51,970 nt of DNA, taken from assembly GCA_947175055.1 (NCBI GenBank), contig CAMWLJ010000011.1:1-51970 (forward strand), read 5' to 3'. The DNA is from an uncultured Lachnospiraceae bacterium (lineage in GTDB: Bacteria > Bacillota > Clostridia > Lachnospirales > Lachnospiraceae). This document shows, piece by piece, positions 51,247 through 51,970 of the stretch. The translations under genes were made by a program, and so were the position numbers. Each line of letters starts with the position of its first letter. Within the stretch, counting starts at the first letter, position 1. The notes under the pieces are model-generated. The model was not told where the DNA came from and searched no databases. It worked only from the letters and a program-made list of their open reading frames with translations.

Positions 51247-51594
51247 TTATAACGACAAGATCACTTCCCGCGTCTCCTCATACATTCTCGTCACCTGCTC
51301 CATATAATCCATGATCTTCTCCTCATCGTAAGGTTCCGACCTCACCTCATCCGTCAACGGAGCCGCATATTCCAATATGCCGTCCAGACCCAAATTCCCG
51401 CATAATCCTTTCACCGTATGGGCAAATGTAAATGCATCAGTCCAGCGCTTCTCCGCTACCGCTGCCTTTAGCCCTTCATAATTCTTGTCATCGAGAAATT
51501 TCTTCAGCATTCTCAGATAAAAATCTTCTTTCCCCATGAAGCGCTTGAGCACCTCATCATATTTTACACCAACTGTCTGTAATTTTTCTTTCAT
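51247..51594 (-). CDS. Hpt domain phosphotransfer protein
   Basis: 115 residues, a single histidine-phosphotransfer domain: four-helix bundle with FTFAHTVKGLCGNLGLDGI, where the His in AHTVKG is the phospho-acceptor. Free-standing Hpt proteins relay phosphate between hybrid kinases and response regulators; no kinase or regulator gene is adjacent in the window. ATG 51594 follows AAGGGGACG. A terminator follows. Confidence 0.9.
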   Translation of the reverse strand: MKEKLQTVGVKYDEVLKRFMGKEDFYLRMLKKFLDDKNYEGLKAAVAEKRWTDAFTFAHTVKGLCGNLGLDGILEYAAPLTDEVRSEPYDEEKIMDYMEQVTRMYEETREVILSL

Positions 51595-51777
51595 TGCTCG
51601 TCCCCTTATTCTGACTTTTCTTTATTTTGCCTTCGGTAAATCATTTCACCTTCGGTGGAATAGAACCTTCCTAATTTAGATTACGTTGTTTTTGCACAAA
51701 TGGCAAGTGTTTTCTGTAAGATTATTCTCTCATTTTACTCCATTGAGAAATCTCTGACAGCATGGTAAAATCAAGTT

Positions 51778-51830
51778 GTTGCATGTATGGTCTTGACATA
51801 ACAGCCCCTTCCCGGTTATGTCCCTGCAAC
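51778..51830 (+). repeat. Long inverted repeat upstream of the R4 array
   Basis: GTTGCA (51778-51783) ... GACATAAC (51795-51802), loop, GTTATGTC (51815-51822) ... TGCAAC (51825-51830), then ATTTTTATT. Two nested perfect arms. It may end a transcript or be a border of the repeat array. It lies in the gene-free right end 51595-51970, which otherwise contains only the R4 array and A+T-rich sequence. Confidence 0.55.
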
Positions 51831-51838
51831 ATTTTTAT

Positions 51839-51970
51839 TATGAAAGTCTTCGTCTTTCATAGTATGGATGGCCATGCGGCCCGCCAACCGGCAGGTTATG
51901 CATGATGTTATTTACTATGAAAGTCTTCGTCTTTCATAGTATGGATGGCCATGCGGCCCGCCAACCGGCA
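51839..51970 (+). repeat. R4 tandem array (77-bp unit, 1.7 copies visible)
   Basis: Unit 1 begins at 51839 and unit 2 at 51916, identical over the 55 bp visible of unit 2. Each unit has the hairpin CTATGAAAG ... CTTTCATAG, then GGATGGCCATGCGGCC and CCGGCA. Each unit opens a 21-residue frame (MKVFVFHSMDGHAAR, then QPAGYA and stop; first copy 51840-51905) without a ribosome site. The array runs out of the window. Confidence 0.85.

Noticed and set aside
51839..51970. CRISPR array at the right edge
   Set aside because: The 77-bp units are contiguous with no unique spacers, and no cas genes are present.

Overview
The window looks like part of the chromosome of a spore-forming Firmicute of the class Clostridia, most likely a Lachnospiraceae-type gut anaerobe. 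The evidence is the spoVAD and spoVAE genes, a long single-chain PurL, a ClpC/RadA neighbourhood, SigA-type promoters with a 16-17 bp spacer, purine-rich Shine-Dalgarno sequences and medium G+C. Almost every gene reads on the minus strand. Only a TetR regulator, uxaC, tRNA-Trp and one small lipoprotein read on the plus strand. The family assignment is inference; no species can be named.

Layout from left to right. 1-1.5 kb: carB (cut by the edge) and carA, with a strong promoter. 1.5-9.1 kb: a zinc-ribbon membrane protein, then an export module made of a heptad-repeat lipoprotein, an MMPL/RND transporter and a divergent TetR regulator with a doubled palindromic operator. 9.1-13 kb: purL, whose 3' end overlaps tetR tail to tail. 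13.3-19.8 kb: spoVAE and spoVAD, split by about 5 kb of unrelated genes (shikimate-kinase-like protein, RidA, a KOW-like small protein, an epimerase, a MATE exporter); spoVAD carries a textbook sigma-G promoter. 20-25 kb: a DUF3781 protein, uxaC with promoter and cre-like box, an Sfp-type phosphopantetheinyl transferase and a Suv3-like helicase. 25-28 kb: an ECF sigma/anti-sigma pair, tRNA-Trp and a lipoprotein. 28-33 kb: a heterodimeric ABC exporter and an LCP ligase. 33-39.9 kb: radA, clpC and a GntR regulator, an SH3 protein and a zinc-finger/HTH protein. 39.9-43.6 kb: purE-purM-purN-purD. 43.7-46.6 kb: an M29 aminopeptidase and two small membrane proteins. 46.6-48.9 kb: a Nudix-like gene with pyrF and pyrE. 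49-51.6 kb: a TPR lipoprotein, a YdcF protein and an Hpt protein.

Nucleotide synthesis is the main metabolic theme (carAB, pyrF, pyrE, purL, purEMND), in at least four separately promoted units.

The most unusual layer is non-coding. At least five families of dispersed repeats (called R1-R5 here) sit between genes, nearly all co-oriented with the downstream gene. R1 and R2 end in a Shine-Dalgarno sequence and are joined directly to the start codons of unrelated genes. R4 is a structured element of about 77 bp, tandemly repeated at the right edge and fused in frame to the 3' end of the MMPL gene. These repeats appear to have shaped starts, stops and spacers across the window and are the best candidate for something undescribed.
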